Below, in pieces: positions 30,790 to 39,139 of a stretch of DNA of 64,000 bases. Below the pieces are notes generated by a model. That model was not told where the DNA came from. It searched no databases and saw nothing but the letters and a program-made list of their open reading frames with translations. Origin of the DNA: Stackebrandtia endophytica (GTDB lineage Bacteria > Actinomycetota > Actinomycetes > Mycobacteriales > Micromonosporaceae); assembly GCF_006716355.1 (NCBI RefSeq), contig NZ_VFOW01000001.1, positions 2,666,001-2,730,000 of the forward strand. The letters are read 5' to 3'. Made by a program: the position numbers and the translations under genes. How positions within the stretch are numbered: the first letter of the stretch is position 1; the number at the start of each line of letters is the position of its first letter.

Positions 30790-30806
30790 GTCTTAATGGT
30801 TAAGAC
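30790..30806. promoter_or_regulatory. 17-bp perfect palindrome in the chitinase leader
   Basis: GTCTTAA-TGG-TTAAGAC lies immediately before the chitinase Shine-Dalgarno. It is partly similar to the TGGTCTAGACCA-type site of the GlcNAc regulator DasR (8 of 12 positions when aligned at TGGT), but its arms differ. A repressor operator is likely; the identity of the regulator is open. Confidence 0.55.
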
Positions 30807-30924
30807 ATCTAATAGAAAAGTTTCCGCCAAACTAACGCCAACCACACCGCCGCGTCAATAGGTAGATTGAAATGCATCACTAAATACTGTCGCGTAACCT
30901 GGAATCCCCCAGCGAACACGAAGA

Positions 30925-30950
30925 CGGCCGGCCACCGAAGTGACCGGCCG
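30925..30950 (-). terminator. terminator after the Old Yellow Enzyme gene
   Basis: CGGCCGGCCAC-cgaa-GTGACCGGCCG forms an 11-bp stem with one C-A mismatch and a tetraloop, 21 bp past the stop of the gene ending at 30972. No U-tract. Confidence 0.6.
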
Positions 30951-30971
30951 GCGACGTGGATCCACGCCACC

Positions 30972-32087
30972 TCAGTACAGCGTCGCCTCGTGCCCCTTCT
31001 CGTAACGGCGAATCTCATCGGCGCGGCCGTCGCGAACCTTGACCATCCACTCCGGATCCGACAACACCGCGCGCCCCACACCGATCAGATCGAACTCCCC
31101 GGCCTCGAATCGGCGCACCAACGGCGCCAGGCTAACACCCGCCGTATTCGCCTCGGCGCCACCGAAAATCGTCCGCACACCCACCGATCCCAATAGGATG
31201 GTCGGTAGTCCGGTCAGCTTCTTGGCCCACCCGGCAAGAGTCAGCTCCGATCCGTCGAACCCCGGCAGCCAATGCCGCCGAGTAGATGCGTGCCACACCG
31301 AGACCCCCGCCTCCACCAGCGGCGCCAGGAAGCGTTCCAGTTCACCGGGAGTCTCCGCGAACCGGGCGTCGTAGTGCCGCGCCTTCCACTGCGAGAACCG
31401 GTAGACGATCGGTAGATCCGGCCCCACCTCGGCGCGCACCGCTCGCACGATCTCAGTGGACAGTTTGACGCGGCCGGAAATGTCACCACCGAACGCATCG
31501 GTGCGTCGATTGGTCAGCTTCCAGAAGAAGTCATCGAGCAGGTATCCGTGTGCCCCGTGCAGTTCCAGACCGTCGAACCCGATCGCCTGTGCGTTCTTCG
31601 CCGAACGGGCGAAACCGGCGACGACCTCATCGATGTCCTTAATAGTGGCGGCGGTGCCGTGAGCGGAGCCGTCGGGCGCGGTCCCCGAGGCGGTCAGGAC
31701 CGGTGCCTGCGGATGTGGTGCGGCGCCCGCGGGGCGGGCGGCTCCCACATGCCACAGTTGCGGAATGATCTTGCCGCCCCGGTCGTGAACCGCCGTGACT
31801 ACCTCGCGCCAACCGTCGAGGCTCGCCTCGCCGTAGAGCCGGGGTACGTCGGCACTCGCGCCCGCGGAGGGGTGGTCCACATAGGTGCCCTCGGTGATGA
31901 TCAAGCCCAGATGAGCACGCCGGGCGTAGTACTCGGCGACGTCGCGACCGGGCACCCCTCCCGGAGAGTGCTGCCGGGTCATCGGCGCCATCACGAACCG
32001 GTTCGCCATCGTCAACGGGCCGGTGGCGAACGGCGTGAACAACGCCGAGGCGTCGGCACCGGTGGTTTCGAGGTCAGATGAAGTCAC
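30972..32087 (-). CDS. NADH:flavin oxidoreductase / Old Yellow Enzyme family
   Basis: A 371-residue FMN-dependent TIM-barrel ene-reductase. Evidence: LFTPFATGPLTMANRFVMAPMTRQHS at the N-terminus, IITEGTYVD, PQLWHVGAAR, and the family signature HGAHGYLLDDFFWKLTNRRTDAFGG with substrate-binding His/Asn-region residues. VGRAVLSDPEWMVKVRDG is the FMN phosphate site. It likely reduces activated C=C bonds; the natural substrate is unknown. The GTG at 32085-32087 is chosen over the ATG at 32156 because the extra 23 residues lack family features. It lies 84 bp downstream of the aldolase and could be the last gene of the amino-sugar operon. Confidence 0.9.
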   Translation of the reverse strand: MTSSDLETTGADASALFTPFATGPLTMANRFVMAPMTRQHSPGGVPGRDVAEYYARRAHLGLIITEGTYVDHPSAGASADVPRLYGEASLDGWREVVTAVHDRGGKIIPQLWHVGAARPAGAAPHPQAPVLTASGTAPDGSAHGTAATIKDIDEVVAGFARSAKNAQAIGFDGLELHGAHGYLLDDFFWKLTNRRTDAFGGDISGRVKLSTEIVRAVRAEVGPDLPIVYRFSQWKARHYDARFAETPGELERFLAPLVEAGVSVWHASTRRHWLPGFDGSELTLAGWAKKLTGLPTILLGSVGVRTIFGGAEANTAGVSLAPLVRRFEAGEFDLIGVGRAVLSDPEWMVKVRDGRADEIRRYEKGHEATLY

Positions 32088-32171
32088 GACACATCGCTTT
32101 CGCTCATGGAGGGCGTCTCCTGGCGGGCAACCGCCCCCGGACCGGCCGTGTTCCACGATGTGACACGGCTA

Positions 32172-33017
32172 TCAGCCGGCGAGGACCCCCAGGAAGTGCG
32201 CGACCGCGTTCGACATCGCCTCACGCGCGACCACCAGGTATTTCCGTGGGTCGACGTCATCCGGATTGGCGGCCAGATGCTGCCGCACCGCCTCCGTGAA
32301 CGCGATGTTCAGGGCGGTGCCGATGTTGACCTTCACCATTCCCCCGCTGACCGCGCGGGCCAGTTCGTCGTCGGGGACACCGGAGGAGCCGTGCAGCACC
32401 AACGGAACCTCGACGGCCGCCCGGAGGTCGGCGATCAGGTCGTGGTCCAGTACCGCGTCCCGGCTGGTCATCGCGTGCGACGAGCCCACCGCGACCGCCA
32501 GGGCGTCGACGGCGCTCTCGGCGACGAAGGCGGCGGCCTCCTGCGGCGAGGTACGGGCGCCGGGGGCGTGAGCCGACAGGGGCTTCCCCCCGTCCTTTCC
32601 GCCGACCTGTCCGATCTCGCTTTCCACCCAGAGTCCACGGGAGTTGAGGAACTCCACGGCGCGAGAGGTTTCGGCGACGTTCTCCTCATAGGAGAGTTTG
32701 GAGTAGTCGACCATGACCGAGCCGAATCCGTGTGCGGGCGCGACTTCCCACAGCGCCGGATCGCTGACGTGATCCAAGTGGAGCGATACCGGGACCGAGG
32801 CGGCTTCGGCGACGGCGGTGGTCGCCGCGGCGATCGGCGCCAGCTGTCCGTTGTGGAATTTGACGGCGTTCTGGCTGATCTGCAGGATGACCGGTCGCTG
32901 TGCCCGTTCGGCTCCGGCGACGATCGCTTCAGCGTGTTCCACCGTGATCACGTTGAAGGCCCCGATTCCGGTGCCCTCGGCGGTCTCGATGAGTTGTCCA
33001 GTGGGAATCACTGGCAT
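32172..33017 (-). CDS. class II sugar-bisphosphate aldolase (GatY/KbaY/AgaY-like)
   Basis: A 281-residue zinc aldolase that splits tagatose-1,6- or fructose-1,6-bisphosphate into dihydroxyacetone phosphate and glyceraldehyde-3-phosphate. Family motifs: GIGAFNVITVEHAEAIVAGAE, SLHLDHVSD (zinc-site His and catalytic Asp), GFGSVMVDYSKLSYEENV, WVESEIGQVGG, VPLVLHGSSGVPDDELARAV and KVNIGTALNIAFT. It begins 1 bp after the PfkB stop and is therefore coupled to it. The length matches GatY/KbaY rather than the longer Fba. The pairing with a PfkB kinase and SIS protein favours the tagatose route, but fructose is possible. Confidence 0.9.
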   Translation of the reverse strand: MPVIPTGQLIETAEGTGIGAFNVITVEHAEAIVAGAERAQRPVILQISQNAVKFHNGQLAPIAAATTAVAEAASVPVSLHLDHVSDPALWEVAPAHGFGSVMVDYSKLSYEENVAETSRAVEFLNSRGLWVESEIGQVGGKDGGKPLSAHAPGARTSPQEAAAFVAESAVDALAVAVGSSHAMTSRDAVLDHDLIADLRAAVEVPLVLHGSSGVPDDELARAVSGGMVKVNIGTALNIAFTEAVRQHLAANPDDVDPRKYLVVAREAMSNAVAHFLGVLAG

Positions 33018-33018
33018 G

Positions 33019-33987
33019 TCATTGCTCCTCGGTGTTGTCGCTGACGTGCTGGTTGTTCACTACGAAGTCACGAAGGTCGACAGTGCCACGCAGACGCAAA
33101 TAGTCGTTGACCTCGACGTGCCCGGCTATCGGCGCCAGGACCGACGCCGACGACAATGCCACCGCGCCACGCAGTCGACTCGGCCAGGGTTGTCCGTGCA
33201 GGATGCCGCGCGCCAATCCGGCCACGCAGGCGTCCCCCGCGCCGGTGGGATTTCCCACGATCGCCGCGGCCGGTGCGGCGGACCAGTGCCCGTCATCGGT
33301 GACCGCGATGAGGCCCTCGGGGCCGCGCGAGGCGACCACGGTGCCGGCTCCGGCGCGCAGCAGTACCCGTGCGGCATCGACGACGCCCGCGTCGTCACCG
33401 GTGTCGAGGTGCGGTACCGCTTCGGCCAGTTCGGCGGTGTTGGGTTTGATGACGTCGGGTCGTTCCGGCAGCGCGGCGTGCAGGGCGGAGCCGTCGCAGT
33501 CGAGGATGGTGGTCGCCCGGTTCAGCCGCGCGATGCGTACCAGTTGCGCGTAGGCGTCGATCGGCAGACCGGGCGGAAGGGAGCCGGACAGCACCACCAC
33601 TCGCGCCACCGCACTCAGTCCGGCGTACCGGTCGAGGAAGCCGGACCATTCGGCGTCGGTGACGTCGGCGCCCGGTTCCCAGAAACCGGTGGCGTCGTCG
33701 GGGTCGGCGACGACGAGGGCACGTCGTGACTCGGCGGCCACCGACACGAACGAATGCCGCAGGCCCTGCGGGATCAACCCGGCGATCTGTCGCCCGGTGG
33801 CGCCGCCGAGCAGTCCGGTGGATACCACCGATTCTCCCAGGGTGTGCAAGATGCGGGCGGTGTTGAGTGCCTTTCCACCGGCGGCCGCGGTCACCTCCCG
33901 CACCCGATGCGTCGAGTGTGGACTGATCGATTGATCAATGTGGTAGGTGACGTCCAGTGCCGCGTTGAGCGCCACGGTAAGGATCAC
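33019..33987 (-). CDS. PfkB-family sugar phosphate kinase (tagatose-6-P / 1-phosphofructokinase type)
   Basis: A 322-residue ATP-dependent kinase. It opens ILTVALNAALDVTYHI like 1-phosphofructokinases and LacC-type kinases. It has AAGGKALNTARILHTLG (the substrate GGKxxN motif), VVLSGSLPPGLP, DVIKPNTAE and the catalytic GNPTGAGDACVAG with the base Asp. Expected reaction: tagatose-6-phosphate (or fructose phosphate) to the bisphosphate used by the adjacent aldolase. The GTG start lies 40 bp downstream of the deacetylase stop. Confidence 0.9.
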   Translation of the reverse strand: MILTVALNAALDVTYHIDQSISPHSTHRVREVTAAAGGKALNTARILHTLGESVVSTGLLGGATGRQIAGLIPQGLRHSFVSVAAESRRALVVADPDDATGFWEPGADVTDAEWSGFLDRYAGLSAVARVVVLSGSLPPGLPIDAYAQLVRIARLNRATTILDCDGSALHAALPERPDVIKPNTAELAEAVPHLDTGDDAGVVDAARVLLRAGAGTVVASRGPEGLIAVTDDGHWSAAPAAAIVGNPTGAGDACVAGLARGILHGQPWPSRLRGAVALSSASVLAPIAGHVEVNDYLRLRGTVDLRDFVVNNQHVSDNTEEQ

Positions 33988-34027
33988 TGCGGTGTCACCA
34001 CCGCCGGCGCCGACGACATTCGAACGG

Positions 34028-35134
34028 TCACCGTTCGATCCATTCGCCGGCTCGCATGACCCCCTGCAGCTTCAGGTCTTCGGAGTAGACCAACAGGTCG
34101 GCACGCATTCCCGGCGAGATCTGACCGACATCGGTCAATCCGAGCAGCTCGGCCGGGGTGCCGGAGGCCATCTGGGAGACCATCGGAATCTCGATACCGG
34201 CCAACTCCACGGCGTTGCGGAATCCGTCGTCCATGGTGATGACCGAACCGGCGATGGAGCCGTCGTCTGCCAACCGGGCCGCGCCCTCGGCCACTCGCAC
34301 CTTGAGGCCACCCAGATCGTAGTCACCGTCGGGCATCCCGGTGGCGCTCATCGCATCGGTCACCAGGACCGCCCACGGCGCGCAGGACGCGTGAGTGGCG
34401 AAGGCGAGCGTGCCGGGGTGCAGGTGCACCGGGTCGGGAATGAACTCGCACACCACGCGCGGATCGTCGAGCAGCGCCGGGATCGGCCCCGGGTCACGGT
34501 GGTTGAACGGACGCATCCCGTTGAAGACGTGGGTGGCGGCGGTGGCGCCCGCCGCGATCGCGGCCTGAGTGACCTCAAAGGACGCATCCGTGTGTCCTAT
34601 GGAGGCGATGACGCCCTGGACGGACAGGTACTCGATGGCCTCGATCGCCCCGTCACGTTCGGGCGCGATCGTCATCATCTTCACCGTGCCGGCACCGGCC
34701 TCGATGAGTTGATCGATCTCCTTGACGTCGGGATCACGTAGCGCCGCGGGATTCTGCGCACCGCACCGGGCATCCGACAAGTACGGGCCTTCGAAGTGGA
34801 TTCCGGCGAGCACGCCCTCCTCCACCAGCGGCCGAAACGCCTTGGTCGCCGACAGCATGAGGTCGAACGGCGACGACACCAGCGAGGCCATGGTGGTCGT
34901 CGTGCCGTGTCGCAAATGGAACGCCGCAGCGGTGCGTGCCTGGTCGGCGTCGCCGGTGGTGTAGGTGGCGCCGTTGCCGCCGTGGCAGTGGATGTCGATG
35001 AATCCGGGGATGATCCAACCGGTGGGTTCGGCCTCCGATTCGGTGATCGCGGCGATCCGGTCGCCGTCGACCTGAACGGTTCCGTTGATCACCAGGTCGG
35101 GCGTGACCACTCGGGCCGAGGTGGGCAGCTGCAT
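34028..35134 (-). CDS. nagA: N-acetylglucosamine/galactosamine-6-phosphate deacetylase
   Basis: A 368-residue amidohydrolase. It removes acetate from GlcNAc-6-P or GalNAc-6-P, giving the amino-sugar phosphate. Evidence: IIPGFIDIHCHGG with HCH 49-51, FHLRHGTTTTMASLVSS, GIHFEGPYLS (metal-binding Glu), ASIGHTDASFE, ATHVFNGMRPF and VLVTDAMSATG (catalytic Asp), ending ISPGMRADLLVYS. AAGGGGA precedes the ATG. It sits between ROK kinase (93 bp) and PfkB (40 bp) in the operon. Gene order, not its own sequence, suggests GalNAc use (AgaA-like). Confidence 0.93.
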   Translation of the reverse strand: MQLPTSARVVTPDLVINGTVQVDGDRIAAITESEAEPTGWIIPGFIDIHCHGGNGATYTTGDADQARTAAAFHLRHGTTTTMASLVSSPFDLMLSATKAFRPLVEEGVLAGIHFEGPYLSDARCGAQNPAALRDPDVKEIDQLIEAGAGTVKMMTIAPERDGAIEAIEYLSVQGVIASIGHTDASFEVTQAAIAAGATAATHVFNGMRPFNHRDPGPIPALLDDPRVVCEFIPDPVHLHPGTLAFATHASCAPWAVLVTDAMSATGMPDGDYDLGGLKVRVAEGAARLADDGSIAGSVITMDDGFRNAVELAGIEIPMVSQMASGTPAELLGLTDVGQISPGMRADLLVYSEDLKLQGVMRAGEWIER

Positions 35135-35227
35135 GTCGTTCCCCTTCTGATCGTGTCTGCTCTGTTGAGAGTGTGCGTGAATATTCGAACGCCGTGTCGT
35201 CCCGGTGGGTGCCGACGCTCCCGCCGA

Positions 35228-36157
35228 CTACCGGACCCGATCACCAGGCTCGGCGACCTCGTCCAGCCGTTCCAGACCCAGCAGGGCCGCACCGACGCAC
35301 CCGGCGGTGTCACCGAGTTCGGCGTTCACCAGTCGGGGGACGGTGTGGAACGTCGCGCGAGCCGTCAGCCGGTCGCGCAGCGGTTCCAGGAGACGCTCAC
35401 CCGCCTCGGCCAGGCCGCCGCCCAACACGATGGTGTCGGGGTCGAGCATCGCCATGCCGACGAGAAGACCGTCGGCCAGCACGTCGACGGTTTCGGTCCA
35501 GATGCGCGCCGCGACCGGGTCGTCGTCGATGGCGGCGATGATCGCCGCGGCGTCCAGGTCTCGCCCGGCGGCTTCGGCGTAGCGGCGTTCGAAGGTCACC
35601 GCGGACGCGACCGACTCGACACAACCGCGCTGCCCACACCCGCACAACGGTCCGTCAGGACGGACCACGACATGGCCCAGTTCGCAGGCCGAACCGTGCG
35701 CGCCCGGCATGGCGGCGCCGTCGATGAAGTGGGCACCGGCGATTCCGGTTCCGATGGCCACGAACAACAGCTGTCGGCTGCCTCGCCCACCACCGAGCCG
35801 GGCTTCGGCCAGACCACCGGCGCGCACGTCGTGTCCCAACGCGGTCGGCAAACCCAGCTCGGCCTCCGCCAGTCGGCGAAACGGCACGTCGCGCCACCCC
35901 AGATTGGAGGCGTAGACAGCGATACCGTCGGCGGAGTTGATGACACCGGGGACGACCAGCCCGACCGCGCGCGGCGTGTAGCCGTCAACGGCGGTCAGCT
36001 CGGCGGCGGTCGACAGGATCGTCTCGACGACCGCGTCGGGGCCCCGGTCCCGCCCGGTCGGCACCCGGCGGGTCAGCAGGACCTTGCCGGCGCGGTCGAC
36101 CAGCGCGCATTTGATGGAGGTGCCGCCCACGTCGAGGGCGACCACGACCTCGGTCAT
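35228..36157 (-). CDS. ROK-family sugar kinase
   Basis: A 309-residue kinase that probably phosphorylates an N-acetylhexosamine at C6. It starts EVVVALDVGGTSIKCALVD (phosphate-1 loop), then GLVVPGVIN, SNLGWRDVPF, GHDVRAGGLAEAR (catalytic Asp), FVAIGTGIAGAHFID and CELGHVVV. The ROK zinc motif CGCGQRGCVES follows. The ATG overlaps the TGA of the SIS gene (ATGA); the much longer open frame upstream is shadow coding within that gene. As the only hexosamine kinase in the operon it would provide the first step after non-PTS uptake. Confidence 0.92.
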   Translation of the reverse strand: MTEVVVALDVGGTSIKCALVDRAGKVLLTRRVPTGRDRGPDAVVETILSTAAELTAVDGYTPRAVGLVVPGVINSADGIAVYASNLGWRDVPFRRLAEAELGLPTALGHDVRAGGLAEARLGGGRGSRQLLFVAIGTGIAGAHFIDGAAMPGAHGSACELGHVVVRPDGPLCGCGQRGCVESVASAVTFERRYAEAAGRDLDAAAIIAAIDDDPVAARIWTETVDVLADGLLVGMAMLDPDTIVLGGGLAEAGERLLEPLRDRLTARATFHTVPRLVNAELGDTAGCVGAALLGLERLDEVAEPGDRVR

Positions 36158-37026
36158 TTCAGGATGACCGAACGTGACAGGTGCCGTGGTTGATCGGGGT
36201 CGAGGCCGCGGTGCTCGGCCATGGCCACCGCCAACCGCTGCGCCAGAACCAGGTCCGCCATCGGGTCCAGCGTGCTGGTGACGAACCGCCCACCGGTGCG
36301 GGTGACGTCGTCGGCCAGCCCCTGCGGCGCCGCACCGAACATCCAGGTCGCCCGGTTGGGGCCGGTGATGCTGATCGGCCCGTGCCGGTACTCCATCGCC
36401 GGGTAGGACTCGGTCCAGAAGGTCGCGGCTTCGCGCATCTTCAGGCCCGCCTCGTGTGCGAGGCCGACGGTCCAGCCATCGCCGAGGAAGGTGACCTGTT
36501 CCAGGGGCGCGATGTCGACGGGCAGGTCGGCGGCCAGCGCGGTCGACGCGTCGGCGATCGCGGCGGTGAGGTCCTCGCCGAGGTGGGCGCGCAGCAACGC
36601 CAACGCGGAGGTCGCGTATCGGGTCTGTACGACGGATTTCTCGTCGGCGAACGGCATGACGACGCTGTGGGTGGCCAGTTCGGTGGCGGGGGTGCCGCCC
36701 TCTCCGACGATCGCGGTGGACGGGGTGTCGAGTTCGCGCAGCAGTTCGCAGACCTCGGAGGTGGTACCCGAACGGGTGATCGCGACGATGCGGTCGTAGC
36801 GACGCGAGCGCGGCATCTGGGAGGCGGCGAACGCATCGGTCTCGCCGTGGCCGCCCGCTTCGCGCAGTTCCGCGTACGACTGCGCCATGAACCAGGAGGT
36901 GCCGCATCCGACGACGGCGACCCGCTCACCGGCGGCCGGAAGCGCCTCGATCTGTTTGACGGCCAGGTCAGCGGCTTGTGCCCAACACTGCGGTTGGCTG
37001 GCGATCTCTTCGTTCACGTAAGACAT
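36154..37026 (-). CDS. SIS-domain sugar phosphate isomerase/deaminase (AgaS-like)
   Basis: A 290-residue protein with two SIS domains. The first has VAVVGCGTSWFMAQSYAELRE and VAITRSGTTSEVCELL, the second QVTFLGDGWTVGLAHEAGLKMREAATFWTESYPAMEYRHGP, resembling the isomerase half of GlmS. In amino-sugar operons such proteins (AgaS) deaminate/isomerise galactosamine-6-P or glucosamine-6-P to the ketose phosphate. The start MSYVNEE follows GGGAG; the open frame to 37227 is rejected because it would cross the operator repeats. First gene of the operon and divergent from the DeoR regulator. Confidence 0.88.
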   Translation of the reverse strand: MSYVNEEIASQPQCWAQAADLAVKQIEALPAAGERVAVVGCGTSWFMAQSYAELREAGGHGETDAFAASQMPRSRRYDRIVAITRSGTTSEVCELLRELDTPSTAIVGEGGTPATELATHSVVMPFADEKSVVQTRYATSALALLRAHLGEDLTAAIADASTALAADLPVDIAPLEQVTFLGDGWTVGLAHEAGLKMREAATFWTESYPAMEYRHGPISITGPNRATWMFGAAPQGLADDVTRTGGRFVTSTLDPMADLVLAQRLAVAMAEHRGLDPDQPRHLSRSVILK

Positions 37027-37063
37027 GAGACTCCCAACAACGGTTCGGGGGTCGCGCTCGATC

Positions 37064-37106
37064 GGTTTCGCGCAGGACCACCGGCGAGGCGACGGGGTTT
37101 CGCGCA
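37064..37106. promoter_or_regulatory. two 11-bp direct repeats, candidate DeoR operator
   Basis: GGTTTCGCGCA occurs at 37064-37074 and at 37096-37106, exactly 32 bp (about three helical turns) apart, in the 139-bp gap between the divergent amino-sugar operon and the DeoR gene. DeoR-family regulators often bind spaced direct repeats. A TGTGCACA palindrome follows at 37111-37118. Confidence 0.6.
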
Positions 37107-37165
37107 TTATTGTGCACACAGACACGGCACCTGATGTTTCCCGGGTGCGGGTTTGAGGAGGAACG

Positions 37166-37951
37166 ATGGACCGGTACGCCCGCTGGAACACCCTGCTTGA
37201 GATTCTGGCCTCAACAGGACGCATCACGGTGGAGGAAGCCGCCGAACGACTTCACGTGTCCCAGGCGACAATCAGACGCGATTTCGATCAGTTGTCCCAA
37301 CAGCAGATGATCACCCGGACCCGAGGCGGCGCGGTCGCCGGCGGCGTCTCCTACGACCTGCCGCTGCGTTACAAGACCGCGAAACGGGTGGAGGAGAAAC
37401 ACCGCATCGGCGCCGCCGCGGCCGGGCTCGTCGCTTCCGGCATGGTTGTCGGACTCAACGGTGGAACCACCATCACCGAAGTGGCCAGAGCCCTGGCCAT
37501 GCGTACCGATCTGGTCGCCACCTCCGGGACCACGCCGCTGACCATCGTCACCAATGCGCTCAACATCGCCAACGAGATGATCGTTCGGCCCCACATCAAG
37601 GTGGTCGTGGTGGGCGGCGTCGTCCGGCCCCAATCGTATGAGCTGATAGGGCCGCTGGCGGCACCGATTCTTCGCGAGATCACCCTGGACATGGTGTTCC
37701 TGGGGGTCGACGCCGTCGACATCAAATTGGGCGCCACCGCTCATCACGAGGGCGAGGCGGCCATCAATCAGCTCATGGCGGCCAGGGCCCGCAAGGTGGT
37801 GATCATCGCGGACGGGTCAAAATTGGGCGGTCACGCGTTCGCGCGCATCTGCCCCATCGAACGGGTCCACACCCTGATCACCGACACCACCGTCTCAGCG
37901 GACAAGGCCGCCGAGTTCACGGCGGCCGGCATCAAGGTGCTGCGGGTGTAG
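37166..37951 (+). CDS. DeoR-family regulator of the amino-sugar operon
   Basis: A 261-residue regulator. The HTH is at residues 5-57 (RWNTLLEILASTGRITVEEAAERLHVSQATIRRDFDQLSQQQMITRTRGGA). The sugar-phosphate sensor domain has GMVVGLNGGTTITEVARAL, TNALNIANEM, VVVGGVVRPQSYELIGPLA, DMVFLGVDAVD and ADGSKLGGHAF. Divergent from the SIS-ROK-nagA-pfkB-aldolase operon with candidate operator repeats between. It likely responds to a phosphorylated intermediate; AgaR is the closest functional analogue. GAGGAGGAA precedes the ATG. Confidence 0.93.
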   Translation: MDRYARWNTLLEILASTGRITVEEAAERLHVSQATIRRDFDQLSQQQMITRTRGGAVAGGVSYDLPLRYKTAKRVEEKHRIGAAAAGLVASGMVVGLNGGTTITEVARALAMRTDLVATSGTTPLTIVTNALNIANEMIVRPHIKVVVVGGVVRPQSYELIGPLAAPILREITLDMVFLGVDAVDIKLGATAHHEGEAAINQLMAARARKVVIIADGSKLGGHAFARICPIERVHTLITDTTVSADKAAEFTAAGIKVLRV

Positions 37952-38048
37952 TCACCCACACGTGGTGGACCGGTGTCGGGGCGCGGCGGCTTCGCAGCCC
38001 CGGCGCCACGTACGGCGTACTCATAGGCCACCACATCGCCCGACGCAC

Positions 38049-38501
38049 TCAGCCGGGCGGGATCCCGTACGGCGCGAGAATCGCGGCGAACGGCAGGTTA
38101 CGCAGCAACCAGAAGGCTAGGATTCCCCAGAACAGCGCCCATATCCAATACGGATGCGCCATCGTCTTCCGAATGGACCGCCCCAGGAACCGTTCGGTCG
38201 TCCACCGGACGTAAATGAACACCGACATCGGAATCATGATGGCCACCGTCATCACGTTGAGTCGCAAGGCGGTGCCCAGATCGAGGTGCGCCAACGCGTA
38301 GATGGCCCGCATCGACCCGCAGCCGGGACAGTAATACCCGGTCATGGCCAGGAAGGGGCAGGTCGGCATCCCACCGGGAACGTTGGGGTCGTTCAACAGC
38401 AGATACGTCACCAACGCCACGGGGATGGCCAGAACGCCCGCCGGTTCCAACAGCGGAAACCGTTGGCGCCAGCGGGCGGTCATGACGGTGAACGTGCTCA
38501 T
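38049..38501 (-). CDS. DUF2752 membrane protein
   Basis: A 150-residue protein with three to four membrane helices. It carries the DUF2752 signature CPFLAMTGYYCPGCGSMRAIYALAHLDLGTALRLN, with the cysteines in CPF and CPGCG. The start MSTFTVMTARW lies 8 bp downstream of the CD225-like stop; the longer open frame would overlap that gene. The pairing of DUF2752 with a CD225-type protein is frequent in actinobacteria; function unknown. Confidence 0.9.
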   Translation of the reverse strand: MSTFTVMTARWRQRFPLLEPAGVLAIPVALVTYLLLNDPNVPGGMPTCPFLAMTGYYCPGCGSMRAIYALAHLDLGTALRLNVMTVAIMIPMSVFIYVRWTTERFLGRSIRKTMAHPYWIWALFWGILAFWLLRNLPFAAILAPYGIPPG

Positions 38502-38509
38502 GCGGAGAA

Positions 38510-38857
38510 TTAGATCGCCACGAAGAACGTGGCCACACCCGCGACGTAAAGGATGGTCCACAGCACGACCCAGGCGATACCGACCGAGAACGCGATGGTC
38601 ATCCACTTCTTGGCCTGCGCCGAGGCCTCCTGCGCGCCCGCGACGTCGCCGACGGCCCAGGCGGAGTTCACCTTGGAGGCTTGAATGATCGCCGGAATCG
38701 CGAACGGCCAGCAGCAGAAGATCGCGATGATCGAGGCGGCCATGTAGTTGGACGGCGGCTGCCCACCCGGCTGCTGTCCGTAACCGGGCTGCTGCCCATA
38801 GCCTGGCTGCTGTCCGTAGCCAGGCTGTTGGCCATATCCAGGCTGTTGATAAGCCAT
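38510..38857 (-). CDS. CD225/dispanin-like small membrane protein with GYGQQP repeats
   Basis: A 115-residue protein. The N-terminal 35 residues are five copies of a QQPGYGQQPGY-type repeat. Two hydrophobic segments follow (NYMAASIIAIFCCWPFAIPAIIQASKVNSAWAVGD and WMTIAFSVGIAWVVLWTILYV). The CCWP...A..Y/Q..KV pattern and AKKW before the second helix match bacterial CD225 (interferon-induced transmembrane-like) proteins. AAGGA precedes the ATG. Operon with DUF2752. Confidence 0.88.
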   Translation of the reverse strand: MAYQQPGYGQQPGYGQQPGYGQQPGYGQQPGGQPPSNYMAASIIAIFCCWPFAIPAIIQASKVNSAWAVGDVAGAQEASAQAKKWMTIAFSVGIAWVVLWTILYVAGVATFFVAI

Positions 38858-39139
38858 TGGGGGTTCCTTCGCTTGTTCGTGGACCAGGTGTCCACTATGT
38901 CCATTTTGAGGTTTTGCGGTGTGTCGGTTACACCAGACGCGGCGCACTCGCCCGGCCGAATCCGCCGATCGATGAATCGATGTATTCGTCAGTGGTGCCT
39001 GGACATAGTGGCATTGCCGGGCAAGTCCGATTAGGTCAGGCTGGTAATCGTTGTGCAGCTGTGACGATTGACCACGCGATATCGATGTGAAGTAACCTGA
39101 CCCGTGACACCTCGAACCGCTGCCTGAAGGACTGATTCG

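Noticed and set aside
36158-36907. 250-residue N-terminal extension of the ROK kinase
   Set aside because: Shadow of the SIS gene; the ROK motif begins at the ATG at 36157.
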